A stretch of 41,453 bases of DNA from the NCBI GenBank assembly GCA_000320545.1, contig ADNK01002578.1, positions 1 through 41,453 of the forward strand, written 5' to 3'. This document shows positions 10,071 to 21,087 of the stretch, piece after piece. Position 1 is the stretch's first letter; every line of letters starts with the position of its first letter. The stretch is from Bigelowiella natans CCMP2755. Lineage: Eukaryota > Cercozoa > Chlorarachniophyceae. The position numbers were made by a program, and so were the translations under genes. Under the pieces are notes generated by a model. The model was not told where the DNA came from, made no database searches, and saw only the letters and a list, made by a program, of their open reading frames with translations.

Positions 10071-10839
10071 TGTGTGCGGCCCAGTTGGGGGGGGGGGGAT
10101 GGTGTGAAAAGCTTCTTCCAACAAGAATTCCCGTTGATTACGTATTTTGGTTTCTGACTGTTTAAACACAAAATTTCGTGTCGCTCTTGAAAAATAAAAG
10201 CAGTTTCATCAGAATAGGAACATTCCCCGAACTTTCCCCTTGTCACAGCGTTCCAAAATTTCCACACCAGGGAGAGAGCGAAAGCTCACTTTCCGCTCTT
10301 AGCAAGATTTATGTACATAATCTTTCGATGTTCCCCGCGTATAATATTTCCTAGAATCGAGTTTTGCAGCTGACGGGGAGGACTGCGTTGATCTTAGGAT
10401 GTTTCCGGTGCAAATAGTGATCTATATTGTACATCTTCCTCGAGGATCGATTCCCCCATTATTCCGTGTAGGAGGAAAAAGTAGCCCCCACCCCCACGAG
10501 CGTCGAAGCATCAATTGCATTTAGAGGATAGAGTGATAAGATATATGTTATGCCTGAAACGGTTGGAACATGCAGAAAGAGTCGTATCAATGTGTGTTCA
10601 TAAACTTGGTTCTCAAATTTGCACGTATCTCAGAAACAGGGGGCGTGTGGATAACCTTGTACTCGGCCATCTTCACCTTTCAATGCTGAATGAAATGTAG
10701 GCGGCTACCAACATCCACACAAGCGCTAATCAACCCCCAACATTAGAGAGAGGGCAGCCATGTAGAGAAGAGCCCTTCGTTCCCTTTCTGTTCCTCTTGA
10801 AAATAAAACTCCACTTCCCCTCACATACCCTATTATTCT
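10071..10839. other. Divergent intergenic region between STX17-like and C2H2 genes
   Basis: No coding frame is supported. A G run sits at 10089-10098, just upstream of the STX17-like start. The C2H2 gene probably has an unidentified 5' exon somewhere here. The frame at 10515-10700 has no recognisable content. Confidence 0.45.
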
Positions 10840-11703
10840 GTGTCGGCAGGGGCGTTGTTATGTGTGGTCGCTCTGGTCTCATGGGATAGATTTCCCTTGT
10901 CCACAGCTCTGGCTCTGGTGCAAAGGAGGGACATAAGCTGCCGAAATCGCTGCAAGATGTGCGGGAGGCAGTTCAGCCACCGGCACCTCTTGGAAGTCCA
11001 CATGAAAATCGCGACGCACACGCAGACGGAGCCGATGTCGTGCATGGAGTGTGCGTTCCAGACGCGGAATTTCCTCGAGTTCAAAAGACACGTCCAGACG
11101 CACTCGTTCCACCAGCGGTCCTACTGTTGCCCCATCTGCAAGCGGATGTTCGCCGGTCGCCAAAGACTCCGAGAGCACGTGAGGAGAACGTGTGTGCGGC
11201 TGGAAGAGGTGCCATGCCCCACGTGCGGGCGGAAGTTCTCGACGCTGGCTAACGCCAAGGCTCACGTACGAACGCAGCACTTGAAGAACCGCAGGTTCGG
11301 CTGCGCGTATTGCGGGAGGTGGATGTGTAGGATGCGTGATCTGCTGGACCATCATGAGCGCTTCCACAACGAGCACCACCTCCTTTGCGCCGTCTGTGAG
11401 AAGGACTTGCACGCTTTCACCAATAAGGAGCAAAGCGAGCACATTCGATCGCACTCTAACTTGAGCAAGTTGCCCTCGTTCTCCATTCTCCCCAAGGGGC
11501 CTAGGACCTTGAGCAACAAGTACGTTTATAAGTGGATGAACTCCTCGTCTTCCCACGCTACATTGTCGCCCCCCAGCTCTTCAGGGGCATCGAATAGGAC
11601 GGAGGGATTTCCAATAATGGTGAACAGCATGATTCCGAAGCTAATTGGCGTGAGCAGGAGGAGGCGGCCTGGTGGCGATGACGAAGCGAGAAGGAACGAA
11701 TGA
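10840..11703 (+). CDS. Six-finger C2H2 zinc-finger protein, 5' end unresolved
   Basis: A single open frame ends at TGA 11701-11703 and carries six tandem fingers from about 10955 to 11455. In order they are: CKMCGRQF...H-x5-H; CMECAFQT...H-x3-H; CPICKRMF...H-x4-C (a C2HC variant); CPTCGRKF...H-x4-H; CAYCGRWM...H-x4-H; CAVCEKDL...H-x3-H with a 13-residue finger. The linkers are not the classical TGEKP type, so DNA binding through all fingers is not assured. A Ser/Pro-rich, then Arg-rich tail follows. The frame from 10840 opens with GTG; the first in-frame ATG is at finger 1, so an upstream exon is likely. Good splice acceptors occur at 10846-10847 and before CTCTGGCTCTGG (about 10904). A nuclear nucleic-acid-binding role is inferred from the fold only. 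The long opposite-strand frame at 10879-11556 is a GC-rich shadow. Confidence 0.75.
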   Translation: MSAGALLCVVALVSWDRFPLSTALALVQRRDISCRNRCKMCGRQFSHRHLLEVHMKIATHTQTEPMSCMECAFQTRNFLEFKRHVQTHSFHQRSYCCPICKRMFAGRQRLREHVRRTCVRLEEVPCPTCGRKFSTLANAKAHVRTQHLKNRRFGCAYCGRWMCRMRDLLDHHERFHNEHHLLCAVCEKDLHAFTNKEQSEHIRSHSNLSKLPSFSILPKGPRTLSNKYVYKWMNSSSSHATLSPPSSSGASNRTEGFPIMVNSMIPKLIGVSRRRRPGGDDEARRNE

Positions 11704-12526
11704 ATAACTGAAAGGCAGTTGATGACTATTTTTTCCACCAGGCATGCCATGGAGGCCTGTTACACGATAGATGTAATATGCAATTTATTCAGCACTTACC
11801 GTAATAATACATTAAGTTGCAGAGAGCTCATTTTATTATGCTAATAAACGCCTACTAGCGCACCAATTTGTGCACGTAAGCCTCTATACCTGTATAAAGG
11901 CGTGTGAATTATATGACAATAACTTGCATCTCATCTCATTGCCACAACAAACTGCATGCAACGCTCTTGTGCGTACTCTTCATATCTGGCTCGTTGTGCA
12001 TGCCACGCATGCAGCATCATACAGCTAATTCAGGGCGGTAGTTGTGCTATGCGCGTGCATTGTGCCCTCAAGGTCCGCTCCTGTACAAAGACACAAGTTC
12101 TCTAAAGGCACATGTCTCTGACTAATGGTGCAATAATAATGGTTATGTAGTAGGCTACGTAAACAATGTAATTGTACACTGATAACAACACACACAGCAT
12201 TGTAGCTACTATATATGCATGATGTAGAGTATTGACAACGACAGCTGTATATGTTGTATGCCCTATTATTGACCGGAATACATAAACTCAAGGACGCTGA
12301 GCAACGGCACTATATTTGTTATTAGTTGGCTATACTTAGAATACCGCTAAGCTCACTGTGCTACATGCAGCGATCAGTGTACTACATCGTGGCAGCACTA
12401 TCTCTCCGGCGTGCAATATAGTTATCTAACTAAGCTCGTGATGCCCTGATCCTTGTCCAGTTGGCAAGGTAAAAGGTTTCTGGAACGAAATACAATACAT
12501 CTGGTAATAACTGTGCGTGTCCCTCG
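11704..12526. other. Convergent intergenic region (C2H2 and MOCS1A 3' ends)
   Basis: No gene is supported. The region is A/T-rich with scattered GCATGC and TGCATG words near 11950-12060 and no long tandem repeat. Confidence 0.5.
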
Positions 12527-12670
12527 TCAGCCTCCGATGGTCGTCATAGGGCGCATGGTGTCCTTAGCGATGTCGAACATCCCTGCGTGCCGTGCTTTCT
12601 TGCGCTGAGAGGGAGCAGGAAACGAAAAAGAAGTAGAAGAGGGAGGTAGAGACAGAAGGCGAGAGAGAAA

Positions 12671-12705
<35 letters not shown>

Positions 12706-12967
12706 GGAATGAGGGGATGGGGGGGGGAATTAGCGGTGACAACGAAGAGACGACATTGTAGTTGCGGATAATACGGGTAACCGATAATGATAATGATGTG
12801 GGACAATCGTCGTGTGATTGATTTGCTGGTAGCGACGACGAGGACCTGCAGTGTTTCGTGTATTATCATCTTGAGGTCACTATCTGCAGCCCCCTCCCTT
12901 ATTGCGTCCCGTAGGCTAACCTGCATGGATAAATAAATGCAAGCACTCAGGATATTGATGATGATGG

Positions 12968-12999
<32 letters not shown>

Positions 13000-14156
13000 A
13001 TCGTAGTTCGACCATCAGGCTCCCAAATGTTCTCACCACCATCATTCATAATTAGATCACTATTCTCACTATGTAATCAAGTGTTGGTGTGGGTAAATAG
13101 CACCTCTTCGTTGCCGAAAAGGCACGCCTGAATGATGAAAACGGAAGGGGTGGGAAGAGAGAGGGGGGTTGGGAGAAAGAATATTGAGAAGAGTGTAAGC
13201 GACCAACACATTACTTCTGACATTTTCCTCATCCTCTCTCCTAATCGTATACGTTCGGCCAAAGAGGCGACAAGCGCGGCGCGCGTGCGCGCGCACACAC
13301 ACACAGGGGGGGGGGGGGGGAGAGAGAGAGAGAGAGAGAAAGACCTTCAGGTTGCCATCGGCCGTGATGCGCACACGATTGCATGCTCCGCAAAAATGCT
13401 CTGTCATCGATGTGATGAACCCTACGCGTCCCTTCCACCCATCAACTTGCCACCTATCGCGATAACGAAGAGGGAGGAGGGAGGAGGGAGGGAGGGAAGG
13501 CGGAGGGCAGAGACGAAAATATTTTTTAAGCCCAAGTTACCATGATACCTCGATACAGGTGTTTCCCATGCATTGCAACGTTAGTAGGCTAGCATTAACC
13601 CCCCCCCCCCCCCCCCACTCCTTTTTTTTCTGTGTAATCAAATCGCATGCATATAAAATAAAGTAAATAATACGTGCGTGAGAAAAAATATAAATATGTG
13701 CATACATAATTATATTAAAAACATAAAGATGAAGTACAGTTTTGAGACTGCATTGGGTGCATCCTCGTGCCTGACTCGAGAGAACTCAGGGTATTTCCCC
13801 CTTATCTTCTCCACTAATTCTTGGTACGGAACCTTCGTAGGAACATTAACAATAGTAAACTAAAAATCAACGGCGTCCCTTGAAATAGATATATTTGCGT
13901 GTTTCTTAAACTTCCATACACGGGAAAAACGACGAGGAGAAATTCACTGTAATTAACAGAGCAGCTCTTAATTCCTCGCAGCCGTCTAGCATCTCATAAT
14001 GCCCCCCCCCCCCCCTCCTTTCCCGTATCTCACCAGTTTTGAACTATCCCATCGATTGCCATCGAATGGCATATACTCTATGAAGCGGACCTGAGTTGGG
14101 AGATAAAGAGAAAGGGGCTTGCGTCATTGATCCGACCAGGGTACACGTCACAAAAT

Positions 14157-14195
<39 letters not shown>

Positions 14196-14321
14196 TTCTA
14201 ATATCCCTATGGGAGCGCCCGGGGGGAAGGTTCTATACAATGTGATACCTCCAGCGGTCGCTCCTCTGCTAGCGCGGCGAAACCTACAAGAACATATTCC
14301 GCAATCAAGAATGGTAATTAT

Positions 14322-14359
<38 letters not shown>

Positions 14360-16284
14360 GTGTGCATGTGTACAGGGCGGCGTGTTTGAAGAAAGAGGGA
14401 AAGGGAAAGATCGCATCGCGACATTCTCTGCTACTACGGCGATCGATGTGACTTTTGTGTGGCGACGAAACACTCACTGCTTACCCTCAACGTCCTCATC
14501 GTTGACGCCTCTAATGATTACCGCGTTCACTTTCGTCTGAAGGGGACCGGGCGGGGGGTAGGGGGGGGGGGACAGATGAGTTACGAGAAAACAGAATTGC
14601 TGGTGCTCTGAGGCGTCGATGGCATTCGATCTGGAGCGTGTGTATTCGTTCTGTATGTTGTGGTTGTTTCCCCGGCCTCCTCGATACTGTTTCTTCGTTT
14701 GTTTAGGAACGGTAGTAATCATGGGATGATGTTCTCACACTGCTGCTGCTGCTGCTGCTACTACTACTACTACCTTGATTCCGTGGTCTAAGCAGGTCTG
14801 GACGGAGTCCATAACCTGCGACATTATTAACAGCATAATATGGTGAGTGCGTGGAGATGTGCTCACTACTAGCAAGGGGGGGGAGGGGAAGAGGGATGAA
14901 GATGCCGCAGACAAACCACATACCGGTTTTACACAATCCATGGCCACTCCTCCCCCCCCCCCCCCCCCGTCGTTTGCAGACATGCATTTTTTGCCAACAT
15001 CAACATGGACACCACCTTCTCCATGCCGTTTCTCCGTGTTAGGAGCTGGAACTTGAAGGGGTCTAACGTATCCAGCGACACATTCACCTGTGCGAAGACA
15101 AGCAGGTGTAATTGATAGGGGCGCATGAGGAGAGGTGCACAAGTGCTGAGCTTTCCCACAGCAACACGAGCTTTTAGTGCCGTTAGATCGACGACCGCAA
15201 AGTGATAAAATACACAAAACGCACAACGCAAAGAAAAAGGAAAGAGAAAAAAGGAGGAAAAACGTAGAGGATGCAGATGTAAAATTTAGAGGATGCAGAT
15301 GTAAAATTTTCCTTTTCGCTCGCGTGTGCGGCTCACACTGCGGGGCTCGTACCGAATCCAAACCAGCGGTTTTCAGCTCCGGCACCTTTCTTCCCAACGT
15401 AATACCGTTTGTGGTCATGGCTATTTCACGTAGTCCCTGTATTATAGTAATGATCGTTAAGGGGAGGGGGGAATCTGGAGGCTGCCGCGTCGCTACTCGT
15501 TCATTTTGCACATGATGTGCCAAGGAGGGGTCTGGTTAGACAGGTACCAACCAATGGCTTGAGTTCAGAGGTTGCTGCCACAATGTCGTGAAGGTCCTTT
15601 CGTAGCAAAGGCTCCCCGCCTGTGAATCTGGGGATGGGTGGGGGGTATGAATAGTCAACTTGCCGAAACAACCTGAAACGTCTGATTTCTGCGGTCTATC
15701 ATTGGGTTATTACGTGGAACCATACACACAGGCGGCAGCAGCTACCTGATCCTATTCACACCCTCTCCGATGAACACACGCACGATGCGGTTGATCTCCT
15801 CCGCTGAGAGAAGCTCCTCCTTTGGCGTGAGCTGCACGCCCTCCTCCGGCATGCAATACTAGAGAATTAGGAAACACAAGTAGCGCATTGTTAGCACGAT
15901 CCTCTCTAAAAAATAATATAGACTTGACAGGGGGGGGGCGCCGTGAGAAGTGGGTGGTGGTGGGGGAAATACCGTGCAGCGTAGATTGCAGCGTTCCGTG
16001 AGGGAGATGCGAAGATAGTTATGAAAACGGCCAAAGCGGTCCTCGAGCATTTGCTTCGGGGCGCCTTTTTGTAAATTTGAACGTTGGCTAGAGTCTTTGG
16101 TCATATTGCTAGCATGTTTCTCTGGTAGCTTAGCCTTGGGATTGGGTGCTTTCGACGAGTGTGCAGCGCCTCGGATCAGCGACGAGAGCCACCGAACTCC
16201 AATTCGCTTCATCGCCCTTCTCCACCTAGCCGTTAACAAACACGAACCAAGTAGGAATAACAAGGAAATGGAAATCATTCCCAT
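12527..16284 (-). CDS. MOCS1: GTP 3',8-cyclase, molybdenum cofactor biosynthesis protein 1A (MoaA)
   Basis: Fourteen phase-consistent exons give 407 residues: 16284-15973, 15858-15746, 15627-15552, 15436-15353, 15087-15016, 14815-14774, 14536-14485, 14283-14249, 14090-14034, 13832-13738, 13453-13345, 13127-13104, 12920-12846, 12604-12527. This radical-SAM enzyme rearranges GTP in the first step of molybdopterin synthesis. Exons 1-2 join to the N-terminal [4Fe-4S] motif C-x3-C-x2-C ([10 protein letters not shown] + YCMP). [12 protein letters not shown], the MTTNG segment and [10 protein letters not shown] follow. The second cluster motif is [19 protein letters not shown] + ACLFGNEE. The protein ends in MTTIGG: the terminal Gly-Gly is the known functional tail of MOCS1A, so this is a complete A-type protein and no MoaC part is fused. 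The N-terminus starts hydrophobic, then is Arg-rich, possibly for mitochondrial targeting. Exon 12 is only 24 nt. Confidence 0.93.
12671..12727. repeat. GATA/GA and poly-G tract in last MOCS1A intron
   Basis: (GATA)n and (GA)n fill 12671-12706, and a G run fills 12717-12727. On the minus strand this is a C/CT tract upstream of the last-exon acceptor at 12605-12606. Confidence 0.9.
12956..12999. repeat. GAT triplet repeat in MOCS1A intron
   Basis: GAT/ATG triplets with one interruption, in the intron between the 24-nt exon and the exon starting at 12920. Confidence 0.9.
13276..13339. repeat. Composite CG/CA/poly-G/AG tract in MOCS1A intron
   Basis: CGCG-type alternation (13276-13294), CA, a 15-base G run (13306-13320) and (AG)n (13321-13339) follow without gaps. 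The AG block starts five bases from the splice donor of the exon ending at 13345. Confidence 0.9.
13599..13629. repeat. Poly-C then poly-T tract in MOCS1A intron
   Basis: A C run at 13599-13616 is followed by a T run at 13622-13629, in the intron between exons 10 and 11. Confidence 0.9.
14158..14192. repeat. CA dinucleotide repeat in MOCS1A intron
   Basis: (CA)n lies in the intron between exons 8 and 9. Confidence 0.95.
14326..14356. repeat. GT dinucleotide repeat in MOCS1A intron
   Basis: (GT)n lies in the intron between exons 7 and 8, 43 bp from exon 8. Confidence 0.95.
15266..15309. repeat. 22-bp perfect tandem duplication in MOCS1A intron 4
   Basis: The 22-bp unit beginning AGAGGATGCAGATG occurs at 15266-15287 and again at 15288-15309 without change. 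Confidence 0.95.
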
Positions 16285-17424
16285 TGCTCAGAACGGCGTT
16301 TAAATGGGGATCGACGGGAGCTGAAGTAGAAACAAGGTCTTGAATGGTCAAAAGGTCGCCCATTGTAGTGGTTTTGGTGCAGCTGCGTGTTTACCTGTAG
16401 AACCCCCCGCCAACCTTGCTTCTCAATCCCTCGAATTCTACCCCCTAAAGGATGTCCAATGATCAGCTGGGCATGTACATGCTTCACTCTGCTACATTTC
16501 AGGGTTCTGCGACGACGAACGACGAACGAGGCCAACGCTCTCTACCTTCTCAGCGAGAATCCGGAGTCAAAACGACCCCTTTCGTAGCAAGGACCACGGC
16601 CAAATTGCGTGCTTCACGCGTGAGGATGAAGGTGGTTCTAGGGCCCTGGAAGGTGGTCTGGTCTCGGCTACGAGCTGCAACAGAGAGGGGGTCGGTCGGG
16701 AGCGAGCTGGGGTGAGTTCGGGATTTTGCCGCAGCCGGATCGCACAAATCCCCTGCGTTTCGACCAAAAATCATGGTATTGTGGCCATTAGGCGTTAGTG
16801 GAAGTGTCTTCGTTCTCATCAGGATTTCCAACAAATCAGGAAGAAAAGCCAGGACGAAAACCCGAGAGGAAAGGAAGAAATCCGCCCCCATTTCGCATTC
16901 CCACCGTTGCTCCACAGCCCGGGCAAATCAAAGAACCGGGAACATGCGAGGAGGACGCTCTTCCCGAAGAGAGCGGCCGTGCGGCTTATAACTAGATAAG
17001 CAGTCGATTGGGTGTTGTCGCTCGCAACAAACGAAGGCGGATCAGGAAAAGCACCAGCTGCTTTACCCGAAGCCTGCCGATTAGGGCGCCGCTCTCAGAA
17101 AGCTGCACCTCTGTTGTTCATAGCGGCGGCAGCTTCCCGCGCAACGATTCCGCTGGGGAAGAAAGCGGCGGCAGCTGCGCGTGGCGTGTCGCCATCAGTG
17201 GCGCTTATTTCCTGGTTGGCCCTCTTTCTCGCCGCACGCACGGACGAGCCGAAGGCGGCCTCTCGCGCTGCAAACGGCATCTTGTCAAACGGGTAGTTGC
17301 TGATAGTACTATTCGAGTTCGTGGGGATGCAAACGATAAGATGTGTGTTCGTCCTTGAACCCCTTGCAGGCTCGGTGATTTCGTGTCCAAATCGCAGCGG
17401 TTCCCGCCCATCCGTCACAGGCCG
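16285..17424. other. GC-richer region between MOCS1A and OGG1, unassigned
   Basis: Several overlapping frames are open on both strands, for example minus 16550-16915, minus 17112-17297 (starts MPFAAREAAFGSS) and plus 16798-16995, but none shows a domain I recognise. A minus-strand frame around 16915-16940 reads LICPGCGATVG, like half of a zinc ribbon, without a second Cys pair. The region also has to hold the promoters of two divergent genes. An extra gene or 5' exons here cannot be excluded. Confidence 0.35.
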
Positions 17425-18924
17425 ATGCAAATGATTATCCCAACCGCTGGGAAGATGGTGCGTGGAGGGAACAACTGGATGGCACGTTTTTCGATGGAGA
17501 AGGCGGCGCTTGCTGTCCGTTGTAGTCAGTATTCGGGACTACGGCCAAGAAGATGCCTCTTCCCGTCGATGCAGCGAAGTAAAAGAAGAAGAAACAGCAA
17601 CAAAGTTCTCCTCTCCCGGTGCCACACCCTTTCTGGGGGTGCGCAGGAAAGCGATACAAGACATTCTTCCATTCGAGCACAACGAACGGGTCGCGTAGAA
17701 AATGGTAACTTCTCCGAGGGAAAAGGAGAAATGGAGTGGACGCCTTTGAACATATCACTGGAGGAGCTTAGGCCGTCGCTTACACTTAACACAGGTGAGG
17801 GTACCGATTATTGAGATGGCACTGACAGTATTAGTCTAAGTTGAATGTGAATGATAGCAACAATAAGCCCTTTCAATACCAATGTACGATTTTGCTGGTG
17901 CATAATTGAAAGTCTTCGGATAGGATAAAAGCCCCACGATCTTTCTCTGCAATATGGTGCTAAGTGCTGAATATTGGTCCTTTATATAGGGCAGAGCTTC
18001 CGGTGGGCGCAGCGCGAAAAGTCATGTCTTCTCCTTCACTTATCTCTTTGCTTGTGTGGATTTAGCCTGCGTCTAGATTTGTACTTTTGTATTTGTATCA
18101 CAATAGAATATAGGCAAGATTTGCTTCATCCCTCCTCTCTCCAAATTAAATGAACTGCTCTTACTGTCACCACAATGCTAATACCTCCCAGGCACAAGAA
18201 TGAGTTCGTTGGAGTGATTGCCGATAGGGTACTTTGCATACTATACTCTCCCTGTGATGATAATGACGATAGTAATATTGATGATTAACAATAATCATGC
18301 TCATCATCGTCCTCATGATGCCTCGCGGTGGTGGTGTGGCTGCGAGTAGGTGATAATCATCCGAGAGGGAGAGAGCGGGGCATTCTTTCGTCAGGCTCTG
18401 CCGCAGCTCAACGCTCTTGATTCCACCACTGCAGCTCCAACGCTCAAAGCTACCACTACAGCTGAAAGCTCTTCTTTCTCGCCATTATCATCGTCATCGT
18501 TGTCTCCATTGCCGCCGTCGTCATCAATGTCTAACAACGTTCCTTCAAACGCGAACATCACAACCGAAAGCCTTCTCCGTGATTACTTGAATCTCGACAT
18601 CGCCTTCATTAGGGTGGGGGGAGAGGGCGGCGCAGGGCTAGATGCCCACGATAGTATCCTCTCGTCGTCTCGGCCAAACACGTCATCATCCAAAATCGGT
18701 GTTACAGACGACGAAAGTGAAAGGGAATTGCTAGCCACGCTTGGAGAGCTGCATGCAGACTTTTCTAAGAGTACGTAAGAAGGAGGAGGAGGAGGAAAAG
18801 GGACGAGGGAGATTGACAAATTCTTTCCTGCATGTATATTTCACCTCCTCCCCGCATTCTCTCTCTCTTTCTCTCTCTCTCTTTCTTCCTTCCCCCCCCC
18901 ATCCCCCCTCCTGCGCGCGTAAAT

Positions 18925-18972
<48 letters not shown>

Positions 18973-21087
18973 TTATATCATATGTACCTACCAGACGATG
19001 AAAGGTTTGCATACATTCAGCCTTATTTTAAAGGAGCGCGCGTGATGCGACGGGTCAAGATATAGTGGGGATGGGTAAGAGTAGATTATAAGAGAGGGGG
19101 GGGGGTGGGGTGTGAACAAAGAGCGGAAGAGACTACGATGCGCATTACTACGCTTCTTATTCTTCCCTTCCGCGGGATGGTTACAGCTAACTCTGTGTGC
19201 TGGTCCTTCTGCATAGCCGCCGATCGAATGTCTCTTCTCCTTTATCTGCTCCAGCAACAACAATATTCAGTAATAATAATGATGTTCGTTGATAAGCACT
19301 TTTATTATCTCGTTTTGCCGACGTCGAGGGAGATGGAGAAAGAGGAGGAGGAGGAGGAGGAGGAAGAGGAAGATGATAGTCAGCAATTAGGGAGAGGAAC
19401 ACCGAACAACAGCGCCACCGATTCCCCACCCCCCCCCCCCCTCTCTCTCTCTCTCTGTCTCTCTCTATCATATATTAATATACCTAATGTTAATGCATTA
19501 ACAGTACCGCGGTGCACAGAGAGAAGAAGGAGAAGAAGAAGAAGAAGAATTTTTGTGCCGCATGGAGATGTGCTTCATGGAGAGCGAACGGTGGAAAAAC
19601 GATTGTTTTCCTTTTGTCGCCTCCTCCCTCCCCTCCCCAAGTGCTCATTATTCCCCGTCTCCATCGTAGACGCATAACCGGGATGGTAGATCGCCTCTGC
19701 CAAGCATATGGCACGAAACTAGGTGCTAACGGATGATGATGATGATGGTGATGATGAGTAGGAGGAGGAGGGGGAGAAGCTGAAGCAGAAGGGCGATGAT
19801 AGTAGTCACATGTTGATGACAACAATAACTATATGTGGATATGATGAATGCGTGTATTCGTGATCCGTGTATGCGTGTATGCGTGTGTGTGTGTGTGTGT
19901 GTGTGTGCTAATATATACCTTTGCATACGTTCGAAGGTTCATTTGACGGCCATGACTTCTACACGTTCCCGTCGCTTAAACAACTGAAACGGTGAGAGCT
20001 ATATGCTCCTCCTCCTCCTCCTCCTCCTCCTCCTCCTCCTCGCATGCAATGATGATACCGATGGTTGGCGACGAGGAGTAATCGTTGTTCGTGGCCAAGT
20101 AGTATGACAGCTTCATGTACTCTAAATAGAGTCCTTCGTTCGGCACTTGCCATCTTCAATATTATATGTATCACCACACTTCTCCTCCCCCTGCGTATTT
20201 GGTCCTGCGCGTTTCTTAATAGCATTTTGTGGTTGGTGTAAGTGCGACAGAGGAAGAGTTGAGGGGAATGGGGTTCGGATACAGAGCCAAGGTATCTAAC
20301 AACCTAACGTAGCTGCACACCCAAAACGCGCATATATAACACATGGACCCGCACCAACACACCTCGCATTCCTGCAGTACATCGTCGGCACAGCTGCGAT
20401 GCTCGATAAGCTAGGCGGAGAGGAGGCGCTGATAAATCTCAGGTAGATAGTGCAAGGACGACGTTGTGGAGAAGCAAATATGCAATGCAGCTTTTCCTTT
20501 TACTCCCACATAGGGGGCAGAGTCGAGAAAGCGCACACAAGTTCCTCACACAACTTCCAGGCGTTGGAGAAAAGGTTTCTACGGCAAAAGGCTGCATGTA
20601 GCAAGGGTTTGGGGGAAGAGCGTGTGGGTGGGGTTATTTAGACTGATATTATTTGAACTCGTTGCTCATGTAGCTATCAAATCCTTGCGTCCTTTGTAGG
20701 TCGCCAGTTGTGTGTGCCTATTTTCGCTCGACAAGCACGACGATGTACCTGTCGATACTCATGTGTGGCAGATTGCGAACAGGGATTACGGCCTGAATTT
20801 GCATGGTACGGTCGCATCTCATGACGGCAAAGCACGTGAAGTGGGCATCACACATGCACACACATGCACATGCGTGTGTGTGTTGTTCTGATCTGTGGAC
20901 TCTGTCCGTTATTGCTCTCATAGGCAAGACGATGACTCCGAAGGTCCACCGTCAAATCGGTGAGTTTTTCCGCGGCAAGTTCGGTGGATTTGCCGGATGG
21001 GCACACCACGTTTTGTTTCTCGCAGATCTCAGAGAATTGAAGCACCACCTTCCTTCTGATTTGCCCGATGGAACTTCAAAAGTTTAG
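17425..21087 (+). CDS. OGG1: 8-oxoguanine DNA glycosylase/AP lyase with large internal insert
   Basis: Thirteen phase-consistent exons give about 507 residues: 17425-17794, 17990-18020, 18192-18228, 18350-18770, 18995-19053, 19217-19269, 19670-19722, 19937-19991, 20243-20291, 20378-20442, 20514-20574, 20700-20805, 20924-21087. Human OGG1 has 345. The enzyme excises 8-oxoguanine from DNA. Family segments: [81 protein letters not shown]; the helix-hairpin-helix [12 protein letters not shown], whose Lys (20572-20574) is the expected Schiff-base residue; [10 protein letters not shown] with the catalytic Asp (20754-20756); and [15 protein letters not shown]. Exon 4 adds about 110 residues rich in Ser/Thr (roughly 18400-18740) before the helix [13 protein letters not shown]. 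The first 100 residues are basic and unmatched; a second possible start is ATG 17731 (GAAATGG), which would give about 405 residues. Confidence 0.93.
18859..18969. repeat. CT, poly-C and AT tracts in OGG1 intron 4
   Basis: CT-rich sequence at 18859-18890, C run to 18900, and (AT)n at 18928-18969. The AT block ends 26 bp before the next exon. Confidence 0.9.
19332..19458. repeat. GAG triplets and C/CT tract in OGG1 intron 6
   Basis: GAG/GGA triplets lie at about 19336-19370. A C run at 19429-19441 runs directly into (CT)n. Confidence 0.85.
19732..19907. repeat. GAT triplets and GT repeat in OGG1 intron 7
   Basis: GAT triplets occupy 19732-19756 and (GT)n 19882-19907, on either side of unique sequence, between exons 7 and 8. 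Confidence 0.85.
20006..20041. repeat. CTC triplet repeat in OGG1 intron 8
   Basis: Twelve CTC/TCC triplets begin 15 bp after the splice donor of the exon ending at 19991. Confidence 0.95.

Noticed and set aside
10879-11556. 225-codon frame opposite the C2H2 gene
   Set aside because: It is the antisense of the zinc-finger repeats in GC-rich DNA and shows no domain.
14155-14451. Frames of alternating His/Thr or Cys/Val near CA and GT repeats, here and elsewhere
   Set aside because: Dinucleotide repeats without stops translate to such strings; all lie within introns of the gene models.
14922-14951. Minus-strand segment reading AMDCVKP, resembling the MoaA helix before the VKxN motif
   Set aside because: The exon at 14815-14774 ([14 protein letters not shown]) supplies exactly this helix with correct phase on both sides; including both would duplicate it.
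16900-16960. NOA1/YqeH-type GTPase zinc ribbon, suggested by CPGCGATV
   Set aside because: The second Cys pair, the following PGF motif in frame and any GTPase domain are missing, and MOCS1A starts too close for a full gene.
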